Source: Pseudoalteromonas luteoviolacea H33-S (GTDB taxonomy: Bacteria > Pseudomonadota > Gammaproteobacteria > Enterobacterales > Alteromonadaceae). Taken from it: 64,000 nucleotides of DNA. The DNA is taken from the NCBI RefSeq assembly GCF_001625695.1, contig NZ_AUXY01000061.1:24518-88517 (forward strand), written 5' to 3'. Positions 27,533 to 37,474 of this stretch are shown piece by piece; positions within the stretch are counted from its first letter, which is position 1; each line of letters begins with the position of its first letter. The translations under genes and the position numbers were made by a program. Below the pieces are notes generated by a model. That model was not told where the DNA came from. It did no database searches and saw nothing but the letters and a program-made list of their open reading frames with translations.

Positions 27533-28867
27533 TTATGCTTTAGAAGTACTTAAGTTTTCTTCAAGTTCCTTGGCTGCATTTGGGTCGTTGAAAACAGATT
27601 GGTCCAATTCACCTTCAGATTTTGCAACTACACAAGTTACCATACAGTCACCAGTTACATTCACAGCTGTGCGCGTCATATCTAGTAATCTGTCTACACC
27701 CATGATGATCGCTATGCCTTCAACAGGCAAGCCTACTTGATTTAGTACCATCGCCAGCATGATCAAACCAACACCTGGAACACCCGCTGTACCAACGGAC
27801 GCTAACGTCGCTGTTAAAATAACCATTAGGTAGTCGCTCAAAGTTAAGTCAACGGCAAATACTTGTGCAATAAATACGGTTGCAACGCCTTGCATAATGG
27901 CTGTGCCATCCATATTAATAGTAGCGCCTAGCGGGACAGTGAAAGACGCAACAGTGTTATTTGCACCGAGCTTTTTAGTCGCTGTTTCTAGCGTTACAGG
28001 CATAGTTGCACTAGAGCTTGAAGTACTGAACGCGAACATACACGCATCTTTCATTTTCTTTAGGAAGGTAACAGGGTTTAAGCCGGTAAGCGTTTTAAGT
28101 AAAATCGTGTAGTTGACCAGTGCATGGAAGAATAGGGCTGCAACCACAACTAGGAAGTATTTACCGAGTTCAACAATTAAGCCCATCTGGATATCAGTAA
28201 ATAGTTTCGCCATCAAACAAAATACACCATATGGCGCTAAATTCATCAGTAAGGTAACAAGTTTAAGGATCACTGTGTTTAGATCATCAAATACAGCTGC
28301 AACGCGTTTACCTGGCTCGCCACTGAGCGCCATTGCAATACCAAACAGTAATGCAAAAACGATGACCTGCAGCATATTGCCGTTTGCCATTGCATCTATT
28401 GGGTTAGTCGGAAACATACCGATAATGACTTGAGCAAGCGTTGGGGCTTCTTTTGCATCAAAACTGCTTGTGGTTGGCATATCTATGCCTGCACCCGGAC
28501 TTACAAGTAACGCCAGAGAAATCGCAACAGTGATAGCGATAGCCGTCGTCGTCAAATATAGCAGTATTGATTTTCCGCCCAAACGCCCTAGCTTTTTGGG
28601 GTCGCTTAGACTACAGGTGCCGCACACTAGAGATATGAAGACTAGCGGCACCACCAGCATTTTTAAACTGGCAATGAATATTTGCCCACCAACATGGAAT
28701 AAACCATCGACGAAAAACCCTCTTACAGGAAATTCTGCAAACCCTAATGGGATTAAAAACTCTGGCTCACCTGCAAGGATTTGCTGCAGAATTACACCGA
28801 CACCAATACCCGCGATCATGGCAATCATGATGCGTGTTGTCAGGCTAAATTTATTATTATCAGTCAT
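27533..28867 (-). CDS. Dicarboxylate/amino acid:cation symporter (DAACS family)
   Basis: A 444-residue inner-membrane symporter of the GltP/DctA family. It has the hairpin-loop motif SSSSATMPVTLE in the second half, then TINMDGTA in the unwound helix and DRLLDMTRTAVNVTGD near the end, all of which bind substrate or sodium in this family. The substrate (glutamate, aspartate or C4-dicarboxylates) cannot be decided from sequence. It is a single gene with its own upstream region. Confidence 0.92.
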   Translation of the reverse strand: MTDNNKFSLTTRIMIAMIAGIGVGVILQQILAGEPEFLIPLGFAEFPVRGFFVDGLFHVGGQIFIASLKMLVVPLVFISLVCGTCSLSDPKKLGRLGGKSILLYLTTTAIAITVAISLALLVSPGAGIDMPTTSSFDAKEAPTLAQVIIGMFPTNPIDAMANGNMLQVIVFALLFGIAMALSGEPGKRVAAVFDDLNTVILKLVTLLMNLAPYGVFCLMAKLFTDIQMGLIVELGKYFLVVVAALFFHALVNYTILLKTLTGLNPVTFLKKMKDACMFAFSTSSSSATMPVTLETATKKLGANNTVASFTVPLGATINMDGTAIMQGVATVFIAQVFAVDLTLSDYLMVILTATLASVGTAGVPGVGLIMLAMVLNQVGLPVEGIAIIMGVDRLLDMTRTAVNVTGDCMVTCVVAKSEGELDQSVFNDPNAAKELEENLSTSKA

Positions 28868-28987
28868 TGTTTTGGAGACGCCCTAAAACTTCTTGTTGTT
28901 AAAATGGTTATAGCCTAACAGGATGGTGCAAAATGAACAAAAAAAATTGCTAGGTACTACGAAAAAATTGTGATTTTTTGTCTGGTT

Positions 28988-29017
28988 TTGAGTTAACATT
29001 GTGCAAATAACTCTAAT
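28988..29017 (+). promoter_or_regulatory. Possible sigma70 promoter for the Ig-repeat lipoprotein
   Basis: TTGAGT (28988-28993) and TCTAAT (29012-29017) are separated by 18 bases. They overlap a short inverted repeat GAGTTA/TAACTC (28990-28995 and 29008-29013), possibly an operator. The ATG is 27 bases downstream. Confidence 0.4.
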
Positions 29018-29044
29018 TTAAAATTGTGCGAGGGAGAACTGCGG

Positions 29045-32000
29045 ATGTTTTCAATGCGTTGGTTTAGCACCATATTTATGATATTCCTTCTAACAGCCTG
29101 TGGCGGAGGAGGTTCAATTGAAAAAAACTCCTCTGGTGACGGCGGTACTGATACAGACGAATATGCACTTGCATTAAGTCTCAACTCTCCAAGCGGTTCC
29201 TCAGAGCTTAGTGTCTCTAATCCTATCCAAATTCAAGCGACAGTAACCAAAGATGGTGAAAAACAAGCTGACAGGTTAGTTAAATTTGTTGGTGATGAGT
29301 TCTCCGAATTCAATGGTACGTCATCAGTCTTAACTAATAGTGAGGGCATTGCTGAGGTTAATATTGTTGCAAATAGTAACCAAGGGGCAGGCGCTATTAG
29401 CGCTTCTTTTGATGTGAATGGGCAAACAATTACGAAGAGTATAGAGTATGCCGCTATTGGAGATGGAGGAATTCAAATTGCATTAGAGTTTAAAGATGCA
29501 AATGGTAATGAAATCAATACCGAGAACAAGCTCGCCGGAGAAAATGCGGCCACTGTCATGGCGACTTTGACGAATAACGGTGTAGCACTCCCAAATGAGC
29601 TATTGACGTTCACATTTGACGAGCTAATAGATACGCCTAGCAATGGTAGAATCGTCACTAATGGCAGCGGACAAGCTCTTGTGCAAGTCAATGCCACAGA
29701 TCAGATAGGTGCGGGGACTATATCCGTTGCGTTTGAGGATGAGACAGCAACTTTAAACTTTGCATCGGATGGTTATGAGTTCTTCAATCGACAAGTTTAT
29801 GAGTTATCTGTTGTGGGCTTAGATGCTCAAGGACAAGAAACCAGTGACCTTTCTTTCAATACACCTATCGCAATTCGCGCAACATTGACACTTAATGACA
29901 AACCCGTTGCTGATGAACCGTTGACTTTTAGTGTCGATAAGGCACTGCTCGGTACGGTCACAAATGTCTTAAAGACAGATAGTTCAGGCTCAGTTACATT
30001 CAATTTAATAGATAATAATGAATCGGGCGTAGGAGTATTAAACGTATCCTTTGATGCTCCGGGAGATGTTGCTAATGTGTCCTCTTCATTTAGCTTTGAA
30101 AGCGAGGGTGATGGCGGCTTGCAGCTTAGCGTCATAGTAGCAGATTCTGAAGGGGTACTCATATCTGACCAAAACAGACTAGGTACGGGCAAAAATGGCT
30201 CAGTTAAAATAACCCTTGTTGATAATGGTGAGCCATTATCTGACGTCATAGTAACAGTAAATAGCGGAACAAAAGCTGTGACCATCCCTTCTGATGGTAA
30301 AGTTATTACAAATGCTCAAGGTGAGGCAACATTGACGCTTGTACCTAACATTTTGTCTGGCGTTGATACATTAACAGTAACCTATACAACCGAGTCAGAA
30401 ACAGTTACTCGCACTGTAAATTACCACTCCGATGGAGATGAGTTTTTTGGTATAGAAAAGTATGAAATTGCACTTTCTGGTCAAAATGCCAGCGGCACTT
30501 CATCAAATCAATTGTCTTTTGTAAATCCCCTGACAGTTCGAGCTTTGTTGACGCTTAATGGGTCGCCTGTTTCCGGACAAAATATCAATTTTACGGTAAA
30601 CGACAAAGGACTATTATCGAATAGCGTTCTAGAAACCGGCGTAGATGGCGTCGCAGCAGTTGTTTTAACAGAAAATAACGTCGATGGTGCAGGGGTTTTA
30701 ACTGCAACCTACACCACAGAAGATAATGTTGTAATTACCAAAGATTTTAGTTTTATCAGTGCGGGTGATGGTGGTTTGCAAATGACGCTGACCGTGAATG
30801 ACCAAACGGATGATAAAAACCCTATCAATCAACAAAACCCGCTAAATGGTGCAACCCGGGGGTTGGTTGAAGTTACACTTTCTAACAATGGTAATTTAGT
30901 TAGTGGTGCAATCGTTAATGTTTCATCTGGTGGAAAAGCGGTTACAGTGCCTTCCGATGGACAAGCTGCAACTCAGCAAAATGGTAAAGCATCACTTGAA
31001 CTTGTTGCTAATAAAGAAACGGGTATCGGCCAATTATCTGCCACCTATACGGATCCCACAACCTCTGAAACTGTAACTGAGCAGTATATTTATTATTCAG
31101 ATGGTGATCCTGATTTCAGTGATTCTGAATTTGAGTTATTAATTGTCGCGAGAAATGCGTTAGGTGTTGAAACAAAAGAACTATCAGGCGACTCTGAGCT
31201 GACGTTAACTGCAACTTTATTGCAAAATGGTTCCGCATTTGAAAATCAGTTAATTCAATTTACAGTGAATGAGTTTGGTACCCTAGATCCTCAATCAGGC
31301 TCTGTGTTGACAAATTCGTCTGGTATTGCAGAAATTAAGTTAAAAGATAACTCTGTGCAAGGGGCTGGGAGAGTCATCGCGACCTTTACCTCGAGCAGCG
31401 GTGTACCGGTATCACGTAATTTTAACTTTAACAGCCAGGGCGACGGTGGCTTATTATTAGTTATTGAGTCAATCACAGGCGATGAAGACAAAGATATTAA
31501 GAAAGATAATGCGATTGGGAAAGACCAAAATGGCACCGTGACAGCTCTTTTGACGGAAGACGGACAACCAGTGAGCAATGCATTAGTTACATTTACGGTT
31601 GATGAAGTTGCTACAATGGAACCTTCAAATGGACGTGCAGTGACTAACAGTGAAGGCAGGGCGAGTGTAGAATTACTGACAACACGAGTTTCGGGTGTAG
31701 GTGAAATATTTGCAGAATATCAAGGGCTAAGAACAAACAACGCACTATTCCATTCTTTAGGTGATGCAGAAGCAGTAACGGGTGATTACAGCTTTGATAT
31801 TCAACTCTTAACTGGCTGTAACGACGATTGGGATGCTGTTCGAAATGATGTAAATAATCCAATAGATCCTGAAACTGGTGGGTGTACGACTGTTACAAGT
31901 TTAGATTCGAGCGTGCTTCCGGAGTTATTCATCCAGATAGCGCGAGTAACCGATGATGCGAAAGAGGTTGATAACCAAATTATCGAAGTTATTACCGATA

Positions 32001-34297
32001 AGGGACAGGTATTGCCGAGTTCAGGTAAAGTGCTGACGGACGTCAATGGAATTGCGTTATTAAAATTACAGCCCGGTGACAGCGATGGTGCAGGCACAAT
32101 TAGTGTAACCTTCGATAATCAAACAGCGACAGAGAACTTTTCAGTAGGTATACAAGAACTTTATTTGCAATTGTCTGCAGATTTACCCTCTTCACCAGCG
32201 TCAGAACAGCCCCTGCCTGAACTAGACTCTGGCGATAGTTTTATTATTACTGCGCGAGTTTATACCGACGAAGCGCTGACCACGTTATATGAACAGCCCG
32301 TTGATATTGGTTTTTCATCAGTTTGTGCAAGTCAACAGCCAGCAGGCACACTGGCGACAATTGACAGCCCTGTACGCTCTCAAGCCGGCGTCGCAACGTC
32401 TACTTATCAGGCAAGTGGCTGTAATGGCAACGATACTATTACCGCAAGTATTTCAGCGGCTGACCCCGCAAGTTACCCATTTTTCGTAAACACTGCACCA
32501 GTACAGTCACTGAAGTTTATTAGTGCAAGTGACCGTTTTATCGGGTTACCGCCGGCAACTGGCAGTGTGCCAGTCACATCCACGATCACTTTCCAGTTGA
32601 TTGATACAGACGATAATCCGTTACGTCAAAAACAAATTGAATTTAGATTCGCTGACTTGACCGGAGAAGCAACTCTTAACACTTACAAAGGTAACACTGA
32701 TAGCAATGGCGAAGCAAAAACCTTGATTGAAGGTGGTGTAGTTCCTGGAGGGTTAGTGGTTGAGGCATGTTATTTGCTAGATGATGTCATTACCGCAGCT
32801 GCACAAAACCTCCAGTTTCCAACATGTTGGCAATCCAAGATTGATCAGTGTTCAGCAGACTCAAGTTTAGAGTTTTGCGAGTTGCCAGACGCTCTGACTA
32901 ACGGGTTTATGCTTATTCCTGCTGGAGATCAGATTAATGCCGTTTCATCTGGAGTTATTCTGTCCTCTGGCGTGCCAGATCAAGATAGCTTTGATGCAGC
33001 GCCAGATAGATTTATTCTTAATACGCAAAATTATGTGAATGTCACTACAAACATTAATGTCTACTTTGGCGATCAGTTTAATCAATTATCTAGAGATGAC
33101 CTTGTCGCTAATGTACAAGCTGAGGCTGGTGTTATTGGGAATATCGATGGATCAGGCGGAGATGAGTCATATCAATGTTTTGCTGATAAAGGGCGTTGCC
33201 AAGTGCAATGGCGCTCACAAGGTGATTTACCATTTACCGATCCTAAATGGCTAAACCGGATTGGTGATGTTTGTGATACTTATAAAGGTTTGCCTGTACC
33301 ATGTATTGGTGATTACCCAGAGACTGTCACCGAAAATGGTGTTACCCGAACAGTAGTGCGTGGTGCTCGTGTGACTATACTGGCGACAGCAAAAGGTCAA
33401 GAAAACTTCCATGACAAGCCTTCAACAGATACGATCCCGCGTAAAAATGGCTTATTTGATATTGGTGAGTTCCAGCCTTTAAACGATGATTTGCCAGAAG
33501 CATTTATTGATTTTAATGGAAATAACCAATTTGATGCAGTCGATTGTCAAGCGAACAATGATGACCCAAGTACAGATCCTTGTGAGCCAACACTGAGTAA
33601 TGGCGGACACAATGAAGTTTATTTGGATGCCAACAACAATGGTGTCTATGATGGGTTACCGGATGACCCAACAACAGGGATTTATAATGGTCTTTTATGT
33701 GGTCAAGCTGCTGAGGAAGCCGGTCAGTGTAGTAAAGATTTAGTTGATATTAGAAAACAATTCGAAATCGTTGCATCAAGTGATATTGTGTACACGCGTT
33801 TTGTCGTCAACAAGTCTCATATTGGTGGAGGCGACTGCGTTAATACCGTAGGTCCAATAGACTCTAACGATCCAAACTCAAATATAGTCACATTTCCTAA
33901 TGAAGGTTTGTTTGGGTTAGAAGCGACAGAGAGTGATGATTACTGTGATATTGATGGTATTACACTCGGAGACTTCGATGGAAATGATGAAAATGAAACC
34001 GAGTCGGTAACTGTTGAGATATATTTTTCAGATTTATATGGTAATTCACTTCCAGAAGAAACTGAAATCAGTATCGCTACAACCAATGGCGTTGTAAATA
34101 TTATTGAGCTATCAAGTACGGTATACTTCAGTGCTGGTTTTGAGCGCGGAAAAGCGGTTGTAGAAGTTACTCCAGAGACCACTTCAAATAGTAGGGATAC
34201 GGGTAATTTGACAATCACTTTTGAAATTCCGAGCCCATCGAGTTTTGGAGAAACAATTACCAGAACCAAGTCAATTATTATTCGGGACAACGGTTAA
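29045..34297 (+). CDS. Giant Ig-like repeat lipoprotein (Big-1-type domains)
   Basis: About 1,750 residues. I chose the ATG at 29045 (GGGAG upstream); the protein then starts with a signal peptide ending LLTAC (lipobox) followed by GGGG. From about residue 40 to 1030 there are nine or so tandem Ig-like domains of 105-120 residues, each with a 'VLTNSSGIAEIKL...GAGR' core like invasin Big-1 domains. They alternate in two types: one beginning YEL/FEL after an SDG-FF or similar linker, the other beginning LQL/LLL after a GDGG linker. The C-terminal third has no such repeats but has aspartate/asparagine-rich loops (DFNGNNQFD, DANNNGVYD) that may bind calcium. It is probably surface-exposed; adhesion is an inference. 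Confidence 0.85.
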   Translation: MFSMRWFSTIFMIFLLTACGGGGSIEKNSSGDGGTDTDEYALALSLNSPSGSSELSVSNPIQIQATVTKDGEKQADRLVKFVGDEFSEFNGTSSVLTNSEGIAEVNIVANSNQGAGAISASFDVNGQTITKSIEYAAIGDGGIQIALEFKDANGNEINTENKLAGENAATVMATLTNNGVALPNELLTFTFDELIDTPSNGRIVTNGSGQALVQVNATDQIGAGTISVAFEDETATLNFASDGYEFFNRQVYELSVVGLDAQGQETSDLSFNTPIAIRATLTLNDKPVADEPLTFSVDKALLGTVTNVLKTDSSGSVTFNLIDNNESGVGVLNVSFDAPGDVANVSSSFSFESEGDGGLQLSVIVADSEGVLISDQNRLGTGKNGSVKITLVDNGEPLSDVIVTVNSGTKAVTIPSDGKVITNAQGEATLTLVPNILSGVDTLTVTYTTESETVTRTVNYHSDGDEFFGIEKYEIALSGQNASGTSSNQLSFVNPLTVRALLTLNGSPVSGQNINFTVNDKGLLSNSVLETGVDGVAAVVLTENNVDGAGVLTATYTTEDNVVITKDFSFISAGDGGLQMTLTVNDQTDDKNPINQQNPLNGATRGLVEVTLSNNGNLVSGAIVNVSSGGKAVTVPSDGQAATQQNGKASLELVANKETGIGQLSATYTDPTTSETVTEQYIYYSDGDPDFSDSEFELLIVARNALGVETKELSGDSELTLTATLLQNGSAFENQLIQFTVNEFGTLDPQSGSVLTNSSGIAEIKLKDNSVQGAGRVIATFTSSSGVPVSRNFNFNSQGDGGLLLVIESITGDEDKDIKKDNAIGKDQNGTVTALLTEDGQPVSNALVTFTVDEVATMEPSNGRAVTNSEGRASVELLTTRVSGVGEIFAEYQGLRTNNALFHSLGDAEAVTGDYSFDIQLLTGCNDDWDAVRNDVNNPIDPETGGCTTVTSLDSSVLPELFIQIARVTDDAKEVDNQIIEVITDKGQVLPSSGKVLTDVNGIALLKLQPGDSDGAGTISVTFDNQTATENFSVGIQELYLQLSADLPSSPASEQPLPELDSGDSFIITARVYTDEALTTLYEQPVDIGFSSVCASQQPAGTLATIDSPVRSQAGVATSTYQASGCNGNDTITASISAADPASYPFFVNTAPVQSLKFISASDRFIGLPPATGSVPVTSTITFQLIDTDDNPLRQKQIEFRFADLTGEATLNTYKGNTDSNGEAKTLIEGGVVPGGLVVEACYLLDDVITAAAQNLQFPTCWQSKIDQCSADSSLEFCELPDALTNGFMLIPAGDQINAVSSGVILSSGVPDQDSFDAAPDRFILNTQNYVNVTTNINVYFGDQFNQLSRDDLVANVQAEAGVIGNIDGSGGDESYQCFADKGRCQVQWRSQGDLPFTDPKWLNRIGDVCDTYKGLPVPCIGDYPETVTENGVTRTVVRGARVTILATAKGQENFHDKPSTDTIPRKNGLFDIGEFQPLNDDLPEAFIDFNGNNQFDAVDCQANNDDPSTDPCEPTLSNGGHNEVYLDANNNGVYDGLPDDPTTGIYNGLLCGQAAEEAGQCSKDLVDIRKQFEIVASSDIVYTRFVVNKSHIGGGDCVNTVGPIDSNDPNSNIVTFPNEGLFGLEATESDDYCDIDGITLGDFDGNDENETESVTVEIYFSDLYGNSLPEETEISIATTNGVVNIIELSSTVYFSAGFERGKAVVEVTPETTSNSRDTGNLTITFEIPSPSSFGETITRTKSIIIRDNG

Positions 34298-34308
34298 GAT
34301 TGTAATTG

Positions 34309-34338
34309 AAAAGGGCCTTTTTTAGGGCCCTTTTTTAT
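34309..34338. terminator. Intrinsic terminator after the Ig-repeat gene
   Basis: AAAAGGGCC and GGGCCCTTTTTT form a GC-rich stem followed by T6, starting 12 bases after the stop. Confidence 0.92.
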
Positions 34339-34552
34339 TAACGCTTGAATTTCCTCGCATATCCGCTATATTCGCCTTTTTAACACGTTCAGAGTTAAGC
34401 TTGATTAAAATAGCAGCAATAGTTGCTTAATAAATCGCTGTTCAGATAAAAGTTAGAATGAAAAGCTTGTAACAATAGGTGTTTGTGGATATACCTATAA
34501 ATAATAACGCCCAATGGGGCACAACAGACAGAATTAGTCAAAATAGGCAGAT

Positions 34553-37186
34553 ATGGGCAAATCGCTAGTAATTGTAGAGTCTCCCGCAAAGGCCAAAACT
34601 ATTAATAAGTATTTGGGAAAAGACTACATTGTGAAATCCAGTGTGGGTCATGTTCGTGATCTACCGACGTCAGGGGCAGGTAAAACCAAAGGGGTTGCTA
34701 CCAAATCTCCGGCAGAAGTACGTAAAATGTCACCAGAAGAAAAGGCGGCATATCGCAAACAAAAGGACTACGCTAATTTAGTTGCAAGAATGGGTATTGA
34801 CCCAGAAAAAGGCTGGGAGCCGCATTATGAAGTGCTACCTGGTAAGGAAAAAGTTGTTCAAGAGCTAACTAAGCTTGCGCAAGATGCAGACCATATCTAT
34901 CTCGCAACCGATTTGGATAGAGAGGGAGAAGCAATTGCTTGGCACCTTGAAGAGATAATCGGCGGTGATGCATCAAAATACAAACGAGTGGTATTCAATG
35001 AGATAACCAAGAATGCTATCCAGCAGGCGTTTGAAGCACCTGGACAACTCAATACTGATATGGTGTATGCACAGCAAGCACGTCGTTTCTTAGACCGTGT
35101 TGTTGGTTTCATGGTTTCACCATTGCTATGGCAAAAAGTGGCAAGAGGCTTGTCTGCAGGTCGTGTACAGTCAGTTGCTGTCCGCTTGTTGGTTGAGCGT
35201 GAACGTGAAATTAAGGCTTTTATTCCAGAAGAGTTTTGGGATATCCATGCTGATACTAAGCTGGCGACAACCGATGTAAGGTTTGCTGTTACCAAATACC
35301 AAGGCCAAGCATTTAAGCCTGTAAACGAGCAAGAAGCGCTTAAAGCAGTTTCAGAAATTGAAAATGCGAGCTTGTCTGTTGTTAAAGTAGAAGAAAAGCC
35401 AAGTAAGAGTAAGCCAAGTGCACCTTTTATTACTTCTACAATGCAGCAAGCAGCAAGTACACGTTTAGGTTATGGCGTAAAGAAAACCATGATGTTAGCA
35501 CAGCGTTTGTACGAAGCAGGCTACATTACTTATATGCGTACAGATTCAACAAACTTGTCTAATGATGCTGTTGAAATGTGTCGTGACTATATTCAAGGTA
35601 ATTTTGGCGACAAGTATTTACCTAAAGCACCAATAAAATACAGTGCGAAAGACAATGCACAAGAGGCGCACGAAGCAATTCGTCCTTCGGATGTTAATGT
35701 ATTATCTGGTCATGTTGAAGGTGTCGATGCAGATGCCAAAAAGCTATATGAATTAATTTGGCGTCAGTTTGTTGCTTGTCAGATGACACCAGCTGAATAT
35801 GACCTAACCAATATTACATTAGGTGCTAATGACTACACGCTAAAAGCACGTGGTCGTGTACTTAGATTTGATGGTTGGACAAAGGTACAACCTGCTGTTC
35901 GTAAGAAGAGCGAAGAAGAACAAGCATTACCTGCAGTGACTGTTGGTGACAGCGTTGACTTGGTTGCACTTGATCCAAAGCAACACTTTACCAAGCCACC
36001 AGCAAGATTCAGTGAAGCAAGTTTAGTTAAAGAGCTTGAAAAACGAGGAATAGGTCGTCCTTCTACCTATGCTGCAATTATTTCAACTATTCAAGATCGC
36101 GGCTATGTACGTGTTGAGAATAGACGATTCTTTGCAGAGAAAATGGGTGAAATCGTCACAGACCGTTTAGTTGAAAACTTTAACGATTTAATGAATTTTG
36201 ACTTTACTGCAAAAATGGAAGGTCGACTTGATGACATCGCTGAAGGCGAACGAGAGTGGACACAAGTACTTGATAAGTTTTATGCAGACTTTTCGAGTCA
36301 ACTTGAGCTAGCAGGACAAGATGAAGCCGAAGGCGGTATGCGCCAAAATGTCATGGTCGAAACAGACATTGACTGTACCACCTGTGGCAGAAAAATGGGG
36401 ATTCGTACAGCATCGACAGGTGTGTTTTTAGGGTGTACTGGTTACAGCTTGCCACCCAAAGAGCGCTGCACAACAACCATGAATTTGATTTCAGGTGACG
36501 AAGCAATCGATGCTGACGTGGAAGATGCGGAAACCGAAAGCTTAAGACAGAAAAAGCGTTGCCCAATCTGTGAAACAGCGATGGACTCATATCTGATAGA
36601 TGAGACCCGTAAGATCCATGTATGTGGTAATAACCCTGCGTGTGGTGGTTATGTTGTGGAGCAGGGCACATTCAAAATTAAGGGCTACGATGGTCCTGTG
36701 ATTGAATGTGATAAATGTGGTGCAGATATGCAGCTTAAATCAGGCCGTTTTGGTAAGTATTTTGGCTGTACTAAAGAAGACTGTAAGAATACACGTAAAT
36801 TGCTGAAAAGCGGTGAAGCTGCGCCGCCTAAAGAAGATCCTGTTCCGTTACCTGAACTTGAGTGTGAAAAGTCTGATGCACACTTTGTTCTACGTGATGG
36901 CGCTTCTGGTATTTTCTTAGCCGCGCATACGTTCCCTAAGTCTAGAGAAACGCGTGCACCTAAAGTTGCAGAGTTAAAAAGGTTTAGAGATAGGATCTCT
37001 CCTAAGTTTTATTACCTAGCTGATGCTCCTGAAAAAGACAGTGATGGTAACTTAGCGGTAGTAAGATACTCACGTAAAACAAAGACTCAATATGTGATGA
37101 CGGAAGTTGAAGGCAAAGCCACGGGCTGGAAAGCAACTTTTGTTGAAGGAAAGTGGGTCGAAGAAGAGAAAAAGCGTAAAAAATAA
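34553..37186 (+). CDS. topA: DNA topoisomerase I
   Basis: An 877-residue type IA topoisomerase that relaxes negative supercoils. The N-terminal Toprim domain begins [22 protein letters not shown], with the acidic [17 protein letters not shown] triad near residues 115-135. The catalytic tyrosine is Tyr327 in [10 protein letters not shown]. The C-terminal third has zinc-ribbon cysteine groups ([24 protein letters not shown]) and a lysine-rich end that bind single-stranded DNA. Length and layout match E. coli TopA. A terminator follows directly. Confidence 0.97.
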   Translation: MGKSLVIVESPAKAKTINKYLGKDYIVKSSVGHVRDLPTSGAGKTKGVATKSPAEVRKMSPEEKAAYRKQKDYANLVARMGIDPEKGWEPHYEVLPGKEKVVQELTKLAQDADHIYLATDLDREGEAIAWHLEEIIGGDASKYKRVVFNEITKNAIQQAFEAPGQLNTDMVYAQQARRFLDRVVGFMVSPLLWQKVARGLSAGRVQSVAVRLLVEREREIKAFIPEEFWDIHADTKLATTDVRFAVTKYQGQAFKPVNEQEALKAVSEIENASLSVVKVEEKPSKSKPSAPFITSTMQQAASTRLGYGVKKTMMLAQRLYEAGYITYMRTDSTNLSNDAVEMCRDYIQGNFGDKYLPKAPIKYSAKDNAQEAHEAIRPSDVNVLSGHVEGVDADAKKLYELIWRQFVACQMTPAEYDLTNITLGANDYTLKARGRVLRFDGWTKVQPAVRKKSEEEQALPAVTVGDSVDLVALDPKQHFTKPPARFSEASLVKELEKRGIGRPSTYAAIISTIQDRGYVRVENRRFFAEKMGEIVTDRLVENFNDLMNFDFTAKMEGRLDDIAEGEREWTQVLDKFYADFSSQLELAGQDEAEGGMRQNVMVETDIDCTTCGRKMGIRTASTGVFLGCTGYSLPPKERCTTTMNLISGDEAIDADVEDAETESLRQKKRCPICETAMDSYLIDETRKIHVCGNNPACGGYVVEQGTFKIKGYDGPVIECDKCGADMQLKSGRFGKYFGCTKEDCKNTRKLLKSGEAAPPKEDPVPLPELECEKSDAHFVLRDGASGIFLAAHTFPKSRETRAPKVAELKRFRDRISPKFYYLADAPEKDSDGNLAVVRYSRKTKTQYVMTEVEGKATGWKATFVEGKWVEEEKKRKK

Positions 37187-37191
37187 ATTAT

Positions 37192-37217
37192 AAGGCCAGC
37201 AATTGCTGGCCTTTTTT
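37192..37217. terminator. Intrinsic terminator after topA
   Basis: AAGGCCAGC and GCTGGCCTTTTTT form a 9-base-pair stem with the 4-base loop AATT, followed by T6. Confidence 0.93.
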
Positions 37218-37362
37218 ACAACTGCATCTCTATATCATGCTCTCTGATAATATAGATATAGACACTTTAATCATCACAAGCAGTATTGACTGACGTATTG
37301 CACTTTGTGATACCCACCTCACTTTCTGTTGTTTTGTGTAACCGAATTACAAACATCTATTG

Positions 37363-37391
37363 TTGACTTGGTTATTTGTGCCCACTATTCT
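37363..37391 (+). promoter_or_regulatory. Possible sigma70 promoter for the hydrolase-natAB unit
   Basis: TTGACT (37363-37368) and TATTCT (37386-37391) are separated by 17 bases, about 84 bases before the hydrolase ATG. The -35 is a 5/6 match, the -10 a 4/6 match. Confidence 0.5.
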
Positions 37392-37474
37392 AACGACCAC
37401 TGTGTCATACAGTGACTGCAAGACTATTTTAATTAAAAACAAAACCTTGCTGATTAAAATAAGGAAAAACAGTA

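Noticed and set aside
29473..31862. Minus-strand open frames inside the Ig-repeat gene
   Set aside because: They are shadows of the repetitive coding region and show no family resemblance.
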